Origin: Skermanella stibiiresistens SB22
GTDB taxonomy: Bacteria; Pseudomonadota; Alphaproteobacteria; Azospirillales; Azospirillaceae
NCBI RefSeq assembly: GCF_000576635.1
Contig: NZ_AVFL01000047.1
Coordinates: 1-36,975, forward strand
Direction of reading: 5' to 3'
DNA: 36,975 nt
A program made the translations under genes and the position numbers. Shown in pieces: positions 1-6,930 of the stretch (positions are counted from its first letter, which is position 1; the number at the start of each line of letters is the position of its first letter). The notes under the pieces were generated by a model. The model searched no databases. It was not told the DNA's origin and saw nothing but the letters and a program-made list of their open reading frames with translations.

Positions 1-15
1 TAGTCAGCCGTCTGT

Positions 16-228
16 TCAATGCTCAACTTGCCCCGAAACCTGACAGAACCCGTAGAAGAGGTCGGTTCCGGATCGCTTGGTCAGGGACTGACAGACACGG
101 GCGTACTCGGTGGCGTTGCGGGTTACGACAACCTTTGGAGCGGACAGGTGGCAGGCGCCGTAGAGACGTCGAACGGCCTGTCGCAACCGGCTGTCGATTG
201 AGGGGGAGTCAGTCGGTATCAGGGTCAT
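16..228 (-). CDS. Small hypothetical protein, possible truncated DUF6745-like N-terminus
   Basis: A 70-residue frame that begins 5 bases after the stop of the upstream minus-strand gene, so the two are probably co-transcribed. Its first half (a helix of the type LRQAVRRLYGACHLSAPKVV) reminds me of the start of DUF6745 proteins, which are several hundred residues long and commonly follow a gene like the one at 234-563. If that is right, this copy is a fragment: after about residue 45 the resemblance fades and a stop follows. The start codon ATG has only a weak upstream purine stretch. The family assignment is from memory of the gene pair and is uncertain; the reading frame itself is plausible. 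Confidence 0.35.
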   Translation of the reverse strand: MTLIPTDSPSIDSRLRQAVRRLYGACHLSAPKVVVTRNATEYARVCQSLTKRSGTDLFYGFCQVSGQVEH

Positions 229-233
229 GGCGC

Positions 234-563
234 CTAGTCCCGGACCAGGATGGTCGCGGCCGTCACGGGATCGTATTCATGCTGGCGGATGACCCGGTAG
301 CAGCCGCCGGGAAGAGCGAGAGGGGCATGTTCCTCGTGACAAAGCCGTGCGCCCTTCCCACCGACGACGAGGTAGTCGGGCCCGCCCGCTCCCTCGGCGA
401 GCCGCCACGCGGCGATGCCGGTCCCGGCATCAAGGACATGGGCATGGGTGCCATCCTTGCCGGAAGCGACCAGAAGCCGTCCGGAGGGAGCGGCGATCCG
501 GCGGGCGCCCGGCGGCACGTTCTCGACGAGTTCCAGAAGAACGTCTCCCTGACGGAACTGCAT
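234..563 (-). CDS. Conserved hypothetical protein (RQGDVLL family)
   Basis: A 109-residue soluble protein starting with the sequence MQFRQGDVLLELVE and containing a GTHAHVLD stretch near residue 40 and a PGGCYRVIRQHEYDP stretch near residue 90. This pattern (RQGDVLL at the start, GHAH-like middle, a CYRV-RQ-EYDP end) matches a recurrent small family of unknown function usually encoded just before a DUF6745 gene. No signal peptide or membrane segment is visible. The start is well supported: a GGAGGGA ribosome-binding site lies about 8 bases upstream of the ATG. The short frame at 16-228 follows after 5 bases. Function unknown. Confidence 0.6.
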   Translation of the reverse strand: MQFRQGDVLLELVENVPPGARRIAAPSGRLLVASGKDGTHAHVLDAGTGIAAWRLAEGAGGPDYLVVGGKGARLCHEEHAPLALPGGCYRVIRQHEYDPVTAATILVRD

Positions 564-787
564 ACGGATTTCCCTCCCAGGCTCAAGGACATGCCATTCA
601 GTCTACAGATGCGCGCCGACGCTGACGATGTATCGATGGGAGTGGTCCGGAAAGCGGGGAATCACTTGAATTACAACGGCGATGCAGGTTTAACGCATCT
701 GTTCCGCGGTCATCTTCGCCAGGCCTCTTCATTCCCGAACCCCATAACATTTGTAGAAGGCCAGACTTAAGTCCTGTGGAGGGATCG

Positions 788-1108
788 GTGGACGCCAGCA
801 TCATTGAGGCACCCGATGACCTGTCCGAGCAGGTTTAGCGTAACTCGGCCACCGTTGTTTCCGACATGATCGTGCGATTGACCGGGGCAGGATTGCGCAA
901 GGACTAGCTCGCCCCTCTTCTGGCCACCAAGGCGCGAGCTCTCGCGCCTCCCAAGCAGGGTTCAGAAGTGTTGCAGGTTCGACATGCGAGCCGAATGACC
1001 GCCCTGTCTTACATCCGCGATCCAATATGCACATCCCCCTTCGTCGTTCGCACAGTGAGGCCGAGTGCGGCGGAGGCTGATCGCAAATTTTTCATACCAG
1101 TGACATAA
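788..1108 (+). pseudogene. Possible decayed small gene with two in-frame amber codons
   Basis: A GTG at 788 has a good GGAGG ribosome-binding site at 777-781. The frame it opens stays protein-like well past two TAG codons, at 836-838 and 905-907: it reads a DDLSEQV segment, stop, a SDMIVRLTGAGLRKD segment, stop, then a LAPLLATKARALAP segment, and finally ends at a TAA at 1106-1108. The segments look like pieces of one small alpha-helical protein. I do not recognise the family. It may be a pseudogene, or the open stretch may be chance in GC-rich DNA. No better gene was seen between 564 and 1222. Confidence 0.25.
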
Positions 1109-1222
1109 AAACTCGCAAAAATTCCCTTAAAGATGTTGACGCGTGCGAGCAATTAGGGCACGATACTGAAATCTAGCGATCTACACTAAACCGACTAGCT
1201 CATATCTGCGAGGAATCAGTCA

Positions 1223-1927
1223 ATGTCAGACTCTCCTATCCGAGCGTCATTCAGCATGAACCGCAAAAGCCGCGAGGCCATCAAGGCAGTCGCGGAACGC
1301 TATGGCATGGATCAGGGAGACGTCCTGGATCTGGTGCCAATTCTGATGACCGTTGCCGCCGAGCGCTCCCTCTCGGACCGGCGCAAGAAGTTAGGCGCCA
1401 TCTCAACTCTGGCGGACCAAGCTGCTCGCTCCCTGGAGAGCATTGTCAGCCTGGCACCGCACATGCGCCCCGTGATCGATGAGGTCATCGGGATGGTCAA
1501 GGATCTGCCCAAGATGGAGGAGGCCGCGATCGCATCCAGGGACGTCTACGGGCTACCCTACTCTGTGCTCGAACGCTTTCGATATTTCCGAGAGCTCGTT
1601 GAGGAGCGTGACCTATGGCCGGGACACTTTGGCCACCCGAACCTTCCCTCTCCGCTACTTGATACGATCAAGGAAGCGGCCAAGGAATCAGGAGGGGGCG
1701 TCACCGTCCGCGAGGTCACATCTGAATGGTTTGATGGGAAGCTGCGCCACGAAACGGAATTTGTCGTCACCTATCCCGGGCCGGAGGCTGATCAGAACCT
1801 CTTCGTGGGCAGGAGCGCCCCGTGGAGTGCCTTCTCGGCCATTGTCGGGGGCGTCGATTTTGATGCGATCTACGACGCCATGCATTCCACCGATGTCGCG
1901 GAGTCCGATCAAGAGGACGCGCGATGA
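1223..1927 (+). CDS. Hypothetical protein, first gene of the T5orf172 operon
   Basis: A 234-residue protein that I do not recognise. Residues 1-60 are helical and basic (RASFSMNRKSREAIKAVAERYG), compatible with a DNA-binding or partner-binding segment of ribbon-helix-helix type, but no clear helix-turn-helix can be asserted. The middle is helical and the last 60 residues look alpha/beta (KLRHETEFVVTYPGPEADQN). No signal peptide or membrane segment is seen. The ATG is preceded by a GAGGA ribosome-binding site. Its stop overlaps the start of the next gene by four bases (ATGA), implying translational coupling with the DUF4258-like protein. The layout, a larger regulator-like protein followed by a small basic protein, resembles a toxin-antitoxin or regulatory pair; this is inference. 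Confidence 0.7.
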   Translation: MSDSPIRASFSMNRKSREAIKAVAERYGMDQGDVLDLVPILMTVAAERSLSDRRKKLGAISTLADQAARSLESIVSLAPHMRPVIDEVIGMVKDLPKMEEAAIASRDVYGLPYSVLERFRYFRELVEERDLWPGHFGHPNLPSPLLDTIKEAAKESGGGVTVREVTSEWFDGKLRHETEFVVTYPGPEADQNLFVGRSAPWSAFSAIVGGVDFDAIYDAMHSTDVAESDQEDAR

Positions 1928-2199
1928 GCCTCACCCTCACGGATCACGCCCGAGTGCGTATGAACCAGCGCGCCTTCCGGGGAACCGATCTAGACCTCAT
2001 CCTGACAGTCGGTACTACGACGCGTGACGGCGTCCTCCTCCGAGCTCAGGACGTCCAGAGAGCGATAGAGATCCGCAAGAGAGAGATCGCACGTCTCCAG
2101 CGCCTCGCGGGGGCTTACGTCGTCGTCGCGGGTGAAAAGGTAGTGACGGCCTATCGCCCGTCCCGCAGGCGTCAGAGCCGTGTTCTCGACCAGGCATAA
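1924..2199 (+). CDS. DUF4258-like small basic protein
   Basis: A 91-residue protein that starts LTDHARVRMNQRAF and ends with AYVVVAGEKVVTAYRP. A His-Ala-Arg-x-Arg-Met-x-Gln-Arg start, a central dvxxAIExRKxEIxRLxRL helix and a beta-strand pair ending in VTAYRP are the hallmarks of DUF4258-type proteins, a family of small proteins distantly related in fold to RelE/BrnT-like toxins. The ATG overlaps the previous stop (ATGA), so expression is coupled to the 234-residue gene. The T5orf172 gene follows after 15 bases. A toxin role is possible from family resemblance, but no catalytic residue can be named from sequence alone. Confidence 0.65.
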   Translation: MSLTLTDHARVRMNQRAFRGTDLDLILTVGTTTRDGVLLRAQDVQRAIEIRKREIARLQRLAGAYVVVAGEKVVTAYRPSRRRQSRVLDQA

Positions 2200-2214
2200 T
2201 CAGGGGAAAACAAC

Positions 2215-2991
2215 ATGCCATTCATCTACGCCTTCTCCGACAGCCGATACGAGCGCGGTGTCAAAATCGGGCGCTGCTCGTCCGCTTACGCCATGACCGC
2301 CTGGAAGGCGGCTCCGTCGTACTCCCCTTCTCCGATGCACTACCTCGCGGCGTGGCAGGTCGATGCCCCACTCCGCTGCGTCGACGGGAGCTCCCACGCC
2401 CGGGTCGCAGACCTTGAGGCCCACCTGCACCGCGCCTGCAATCCACATTTGGTCTTCCCCCGCAACGGTCGCGAGTGGTTCGATCTCTCCGGACCGGAGG
2501 CCATAAAAAGGATCTCCAGGATCCTTGGTCGGGATCCGGACCGGGTGAACGGTCACGAAGGGATCGAAATCCTCAACGACAATCTTCGCTACCCCCACCC
2601 GACCAAGCTCCGCGACTACGGTATGAAGGTTGTTGTTTGGGTTTATCGGGAGCATCTGACCGACCGGCTGAAGACCCAGTTTGTTCATGACTGGACCAGC
2701 CCCAGGGAAACCCGTCGCCGCTACAGCCGCAACGGCTTCTCCGAGATCATGGCCTTCACTTACGCGGGCGCCGTCAGCGGGGACGGCAACGCTTCGATCT
2801 ACGAGGCATGGTGCCAGGTTATGATTGAGTTCGGCCCCGGCTCTGATGATCGGGCCTATGGCTGGCTGAATCCCGGCGCCAAGCCTGAGGACATCCGGAA
2901 CCGCTACCAGTCCCTTGGACTCATTCCCCTCGACATCGCCTCATCGAGACCTCCGGATGGCGTGCGACCTGCGTACAATCGCCCTGTCTGA
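2215..2991 (+). CDS. GIY-YIG superfamily protein of the T5orf172 / MUG113 type
   Basis: A 258-residue protein whose first 95 residues carry the T5orf172 version of the GIY-YIG nuclease fold. The visible pieces, in order, are IYAF at residues 4-7 (the GIY-equivalent strand), VKIGR at 16-20 (the YIG-equivalent), a LEAHLH helix around 67-72 and the terminal NGREWFDL block at 84-91, whose Glu is the expected metal-binding residue. Families of this type include nucleases of phages and mobile DNA. Residues 100-258 have no match I recognise and may bind the target or partner. The start is supported by AGGGGA about 9 bases upstream. It is the last gene of the 1223-2991 operon. DNA cleavage is inferred from the fold. 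Confidence 0.75.
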   Translation: MPFIYAFSDSRYERGVKIGRCSSAYAMTAWKAAPSYSPSPMHYLAAWQVDAPLRCVDGSSHARVADLEAHLHRACNPHLVFPRNGREWFDLSGPEAIKRISRILGRDPDRVNGHEGIEILNDNLRYPHPTKLRDYGMKVVVWVYREHLTDRLKTQFVHDWTSPRETRRRYSRNGFSEIMAFTYAGAVSGDGNASIYEAWCQVMIEFGPGSDDRAYGWLNPGAKPEDIRNRYQSLGLIPLDIASSRPPDGVRPAYNRPV

Positions 2992-3026
2992 TTTGCTGCT
3001 CGATTTGTAAGTGGGAGCGCGCTTCA

Positions 3027-3225
3027 TCATGTTCCCCCTTCACAGTTCATAGTCCCATAGCACAGAGATCTCGGATCCACCGCCGGAGGGCGGTCAGCCG
3101 GAACATCTGCCTCAGCAATGGACTCTTTGGTCCGCCAGTGGCGCAGCTTGCGCCATGCCTCAGCGAAGGTCGGGTGGATCGTGTAAGTGCGTGTGCCGCA
3201 ATTGGTGTTGAGCCAGGGCTCAGGC
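3027..3225 (-). pseudogene. Possible gene remnant cut by the IS6 end
   Basis: Between the T5orf172 gene and the IS6 terminus the minus strand is open and protein-like for about 65 codons, including a stretch TRTYTIHPTFAEAWRKLRHW, and ends in a stop at 3027. There is no start codon in it because the 5' part is replaced by the IS6 end at 3226. I do not recognise the family. It is best read as the 3' end of a gene into which the IS6 element, or the rearranged IS6/Tn3 unit, was inserted. Chance openness in GC-rich sequence is the alternative. Confidence 0.3.
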
Positions 3226-3612
3226 GGCACTGTCAACTTGATCGGCGTCTGACCGCGGTGGGGCAGCTTGCGGACGCGAGCGCGGATCTGGTCTGTGATT
3301 ACGCGGCCAGCCGGGCGCCGGCGATCTCGGCCCATTTCTCGAAGGCCTGGGTGCGGGCGGCGCGGTAATCGGCGGCGGTGAGTTGGTTGCGGGGAAAGTG
3401 GAAGAGGTTGTTGATCGGATCGTGAATGGACAGGAAACGCTGGACCTGCCGGGGCGACTTGAAGCGCTTCATCTGGCGTTCCCGCCGTCGGGTTGGCTGG
3501 TGCGAGTTCTCGGCCCGGTTGTTCAAGCCTTTGTGCTGACGGTGCTCGAAGCCGAGCTTCAGGTCCTTCTTCGCCGCCGCGTACGATTTCAGCTTGTCCG
3601 AGATCATGACCG
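3226..3612 (-). mobile_element. IS6-family insertion sequence, 3' fragment
   Basis: The outer end reads GGCACTGTCAACTTG at 3226-3240, a good match to IS6/IS26-type terminal inverted repeats that begin GGCACTGT. Reading inward on the minus strand, the transposase C-terminus follows. The element stops abruptly near 3605-3612, where sequence identity switches to a Tn3-family transposase on the opposite strand. The other terminus and the first half of the transposase are absent, so this is a defective fragment. Confidence 0.75.
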
Positions 3613-3616
3613 ACAC
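3299..3616 (-). pseudogene. IS6-family transposase, C-terminal fragment
   Basis: The 105-residue frame contains the hallmark C-terminal block of IS6/IS26 DDE transposases: SDKLKSYAAAKKDL (the second catalytic Asp of the DDE triad lies in this TDKL-type motif), HKGLNNRAENSHQPTRRRE (containing the catalytic Glu) and an end of the form YRAARTQAFEKWAEI. Full-length members have about 230 residues; here the zinc-finger/HTH N-terminus and the first catalytic Asp are missing because the frame runs into Tn3 sequence near 3606. The listed GTG at 3616 is therefore not a real start. The fragment cannot transpose. Confidence 0.85.
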
Positions 3617-4322
3617 GGCGGCCTATACGGATACCGTCTTCGGGCTGTTCTGGCTGCTGGGCTACCAATTCAGCCCGCGGCTCGCCGATCTCGGCGACGC
3701 CCGCTTCTGGCGCATCGACCGGACCGCCCATTACGGCGCCCTCGACGATCTGGCGCGTCATCGCATCGACACCGAACTCATCACCCGGAACTGGGAAGAT
3801 CTGCTGCGCCTGGCGGGGTCGCTCAAGCTCGGCCGCATCCAGGCCGGCGCCATCATGCGCGTTCTGCAGGTCAAGGACCATCCGACAACGCTGGCGCGTG
3901 CGCTCGCCGAACTCGGCCGCATCGTGAAGACACTGCACCTGCTCGGCTACGTCGACAGCAAGGAGAAGCGACGCCGCATCCTCACCCAGCTCAACCGCCA
4001 GGAGTTCCGCCACCGCCTGGCCCGGCGCGTTTGCCACGGCGACCGGGGCGAGATCCGGAAGGTCCATCGCCAAGAGCAGGAGGAGCAGCTCGGCGCCCTC
4101 GGCCTGACCCTCAACGTCATCGCGCTCTGGAACTCGACCTACATCCAGGCGGCGCTCGACCAGCTCGCCTGCGAAGGATGGGACGTTTGCCAAGCCGACG
4201 TTGCCAGGGTCTCGCCGCTCGCTTTCAAGCACATCAACTTCCTTGGCCGATACGCCTTTGACCTGCCGCAGGCCGTCGCCGAGGGCGCCCTCCGCCCACT
4301 TCGGAATCCTAATTCCGAATAG
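3606..4322 (+). pseudogene. tnpA: Tn3-family transposase (TnpA), C-terminal quarter
   Basis: About 238 residues match the DDE C-terminal region of Tn3-family transposases, which are normally near 1,000 residues. Characteristic blocks are DTVFGLFWLLGYQFSPRLAD, NWEDLLRLAGSLKLG, LARALAELGRIVKTL, RRRILTQLNRQEFRH, QLGALGLTLNVIALWN (with the catalytic-region Glu just before it) and an end INFLGRYAFDLPQAV. The 5' three quarters are lost at the junction with the IS6 fragment around 3606; the frame can be read from an ATG slightly upstream, but that start is an accident of the junction. The stop is TAG at 4320-4322, followed 14 bases later by the transposon end. The enzyme is inactive. Confidence 0.88.
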
Positions 4323-4336
4323 GAGTTTCGCATAGC

Positions 4337-4374
4337 CTTATGACAGTACACCGTTCCGCTCAGACGCACGGGCC
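4337..4374 (+). repeat. 38-bp terminal inverted repeat of the Tn3-family transposon
   Basis: Starting with CTTATGACAG and ending with GACGCACGGGCC, this segment has the exact 38-bp length and the layout of Tn3-family ends: CTTA at the inner edge, a GTTCC core, a CTCAGACG-like block and a C/G-rich outer tip. It lies 14 bases past the transposase stop, where a Tn3 end is expected. The matching left end is not in the window, having been lost with the 5' part of the transposase. Confidence 0.65.
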
Positions 4375-5129
4375 AAGCACATCCGGACAGACGCATGCCT
4401 GCCAGGCACCACGGCGAGGGATGCGGCCATGGGTTGGCCACGAAATCCCCCAGGGGCTTTTCCACCCTGGGGAGGGCGATCACTCCGTGCTACCTGCCCA
4501 GGTCTCCCGCATCGGTATCAGCGGCACACCCACCTCGCCATCAGGCGTCGCCCCACTCGGCGATGATCGCGACATCATGTTGCCCACCATAGCCGCATGA
4601 CCCACCCGGCCGGACGTGCCCGAGACCTCGCCACGACAGCGCGAACCAGACACGATCACCCTCCGCCTCGTCGGAGGACGGTTTTGTTATGCGATCATCG
4701 GCGCGAACTGGCGCCGTGGTCCGTCGACACTGGGATGTTGGCGGACGCGGTGCCGGGGGAAGGATTCACACGGCATGGCCCCGCGCCGCGCCGGACATCC
4801 TCGCCGAACGTCAAAATCGCCCGCCAGTGGGGCTGAACGCCATGGGAGCATGTCGGGTTGCCGAACGGTCCCCAATGGCCATCAGCGCGCGACCAGGAGC
4901 GTTCCAGGGCCATCGACGCCGCCGAGGTGAGCCACGGTCCCACGCGGACGGGTCCGCTCGAGATGCCTGGGCCATCAATCGGACATGGTGTTCGATGCCG
5001 ATTCAGAAAATAATCAAATTGAAAAAACATATTAATAAAACACCGAACACACCCGTTTATGTTCCCTTGTTCAACAGTTATTGTTCTGGGGCCGAATTTC
5101 CGTTTATAATCAATGGGTTATGAGGTGCT
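4375..5129. other. No convincing gene; AT-rich tract at its right end
   Basis: Short open frames occur in several phases between 4375 and 5000, but none has a ribosome-binding site or a recognisable motif. Around 5005-5045 the composition turns sharply AT-rich (runs such as AATCAAATTGAAAAAACATA), in contrast with its GC-rich surroundings. It lies directly before the iteron-like repeats, the usual place for a DNA-unwinding element in an iteron origin. This pairing is suggestive only. Confidence 0.35.
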
Positions 5130-5302
5130 ATTGTGCCAAATCGGGGGGTGCTATTGTGCCAAATCGGGGGCTCTATTGTGCCAAATCGGGTGCGTTTTTT
5201 TGACCCTGTCCGCGTAAGCCATTGATTTGCCTAACTTCCATTGTGCCAAATCGGGGGGCCATTTTTGACCATTTCGCCCTTCCATTGTGCCGAATCGGGG
5301 GC
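5130..5302 (+). repeat. Five iteron-like direct repeats ATTGTGCCAAATCGGGG
   Basis: Five copies of ATTGTGCCAAATCGGGG, the last with one change (CGAATC), start at 5130, 5153, 5175, 5240 and 5284. The spacings are 23, 22, 65 and 44 bases, close to one, one, three and two units of 22, so all copies lie on nearly the same face of the helix. A second shared piece, TTTTTGACC, follows copies 3 and 4. Identical direct repeats of this size, helical phasing and an adjacent AT-rich tract are features of iteron-type plasmid replication origins, where a Rep initiator binds. No rep gene is beside them; the region to 5696 holds no convincing gene. The repeats could alternatively be binding sites of another regulator. 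Confidence 0.6.
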
Positions 5303-5696
5303 CTTATTCAGAATAGGGCTATTTGATGGCGAAATGTGCGGGTGGAAAACAAATTTTCGGACAAAGTTCATGACATTCATCGAGGTGCATCGGCATCCAT
5401 CGCGGGGCGGATGTCGGCCATCGGCGGGGCGGGGGACGTCGATGCCCAAGACGATCTGCCAACCTCACCGTTCCCAACATCCGCTCGCCGCTCGCCGCTC
5501 GCTGGCTCGCCAGCCTGCCTCGTCCAAATCCCACCGCCGTCATCGCCCGGTCATTTTGGCGAAGTCGCCAACAGCATCAGCAGCGCGCCCGCCACAGCCA
5601 TTGGATACGGAGAACACAGGCCTACAAGGATCGGCTATGGTACTGAGTGTATAACAAAACCTTGATGGTAGGTATGGTCCGGCCTATCTAAGGGGC

Positions 5697-6074
5697 ATGG
5701 CGAAACCCCTTGTCAGCGATGAGCTGTGGGCGGCGGTGGCGCCGCTGTTGCCGTCACGCCCGCCCCGTCCGAAAGGCGGTCGGCCTCCGGTCGATGACCG
5801 GGCGGCGCTGACCGGCATCCTGTTCGTGTTGAGGAGCGGCATTCCGTGGGAGATGCTGCCCCGGGAGATGGGCTGCGGCTCCGGGATGACCTGCTGGCGG
5901 CGGCTGCGCGAATGGCAGGCCACGGGAGTCTGGGAGAAGTTGCATCGCGTCCTCCTGGACAGGTTGGACAAGGCCAACGCGATCGACTGGAGCCGAGCGG
6001 CGCTGGACGACGCCACTGTTCCGGCGAAAACAAGGCCATCCGGCGAAACTGGTGGAGGGCTTGGCGCCCGATAA
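5697..6074 (+). pseudogene. IS5-family (IS427-type) transposase, truncated orfA
   Basis: The 125-residue frame starts with LVSDELWAAVAPLLPSRPP, followed by KGGRPPVDDRAALTGILFVLRSGIPWEMLP and CWRRLREWQATGVWEKLH, the typical N-terminal half of two-frame IS5-family transposases. The conserved LDxATVPAK segment containing the first catalytic Asp is reached near residue 105, but the sequence then diverges and stops, so orfB with the other catalytic residues is missing. An AAGGGG ribosome-binding site precedes the ATG. The right-hand break, somewhere in 6010-6300, is close to the end of the RHS/toxin frame, so this element may have caused the deletion downstream of the toxin. Confidence 0.8.
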
Positions 6075-6291
6075 CGCCAATTATCAGGCGCCAGGAGGGT
6101 TTTTCGGGCAGGCCGGCGCCGACGCCCCCACCACGATCGCCGGATCGCCGAGTCCGGCCCTCTTCCGCCACCCGCGATCTCTGTGGAAAATGAAAATGGA
6201 GATGGACGGCATGATTGACCACAGCGGCGGGGGAACCGTTGATCGGCGTGGCTGGCGATGCCGTCATGCGCCATTCCTATCCACCAACCCT

Positions 6292-6513
6292 CTAACCGCC
6301 AACATTTAGCCGTGAACCTGACAATGCCCTCGAATTGATTTTGTCAGCGTCTGAGGCGAGTTGCGTAGCAGACAGGGGGTCAACCACCAAAGGCTGTATC
6401 CAAGCTAGGGAGATCAGCTCCGGCAGCGTGGCCACGGGCTGCACATGGATGACCCCACCGCCTTGGTTGCTTGACCACTCAGGCGGAGGTGTCGTCAGCA
6501 GCGCCTGATGTGA
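6292..6513 (-). other. Open, protein-like stretch downstream of the toxin domain; possible immunity-gene remnant
   Basis: After the toxin stop (6514-6516) the same minus frame stays open for 73 codons to a TAG at 6292-6294. A segment of it, VQPVATLPELISLAWIQPL, looks like a real helix-rich protein. A GTG preceded by GGTGGGG could start a 52-residue product inside it. Polymorphic toxins are normally followed by an immunity gene exactly here; this short piece next to an IS5 fragment could be what is left of it. Alternatively it is non-coding. No intact immunity gene was found. Confidence 0.25.
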
Positions 6514-6930
6514 TCAGTACCGGAAGAATTTCCCGGAGCTCGTCTCAAAACGCACAACCATACCTTTTGCCACACCCTCTGCGCCGGATGGCGCGTGACT
6601 GCTGATGCGCGCGAGAACCTCAGGAGCCACTTGAGTTTGCATGTTCACGACCAGATAATAAAGAAGGCCTTCTTCTTTTGCTATAGAGAGTTGTGCGGCG
6701 ATCTGCGGAGTCAGTGTTACTTCGGCACCGCTTTTCACCTCTGCCAGGAAAGTGTCCGTTCTGGCATCGGGGTAAGTGATGCGCCTGAGCGCGTGGGAAT
6801 AGGATCGGGTCTTCTTCACCACCGAACGGATGGCTGAAAGGGCGGCAGCCTCGAAGGCGTCCCCAAACCGCTTGTTCAGAGACACCGTCAACGCTTTGCT
6901 CGCGTTGAAGCTGAAAGCAACGGCGCCGAC
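6514..6930 (-). pseudogene. Severed C-terminal PD-(D/E)XK-like toxin domain of the RHS protein
   Basis: The 138 codons after the TAG at 6931-6933 continue in the same frame as the RHS protein. They encode a compact domain with a YPDARTDTFLAEVKSGAEV block, that is PD...D...ExK, followed by LTPQIAAQLSIAKEEG and a strand YYLVVN. This is the layout of restriction-endonuclease-fold toxins at the ends of RHS and other polymorphic toxins, which cut nucleic acid in a target cell. The catalytic D, E and K are all present, so the domain looks intact but detached. A TTG at 6891 gives a nominal 125-residue frame, but no ribosome-binding site supports separate translation. A TAG from an ancestral CAG, or a sequencing error, is the simplest explanation. 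Confidence 0.7.

Noticed and set aside
1137-1175. Sigma-70 promoter TTGACG with GATACT before the 1223 gene
   Set aside because: The spacing of 20 bases is too long and no better hexamer pair was found, so no promoter is called.
1659-1672. FNR-like palindrome TTGATACGATCAA inside the 234-residue gene
   Set aside because: The spacer has three bases instead of four and it lies within coding sequence.
3027-4232. A 401-residue minus-strand open frame across the Tn3 transposase
   Set aside because: It is antisense to the conserved Tn3 transposase frame, has a low-complexity Leu/Ala/Glu/Arg composition and no motif. Only its last 65 codons, outside the Tn3 and IS6 parts, might be real.
5130-5302. 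CRISPR array
   Set aside because: The repeats are only 17 bases, the spacers too short (about 5 bases) and partly repeated, and no cas gene is near.
5684-6274. Long minus-strand frames opposite the IS5 orfA
   Set aside because: Antisense shadows of a conserved transposase frame; Ser/Pro/Arg-rich composition.
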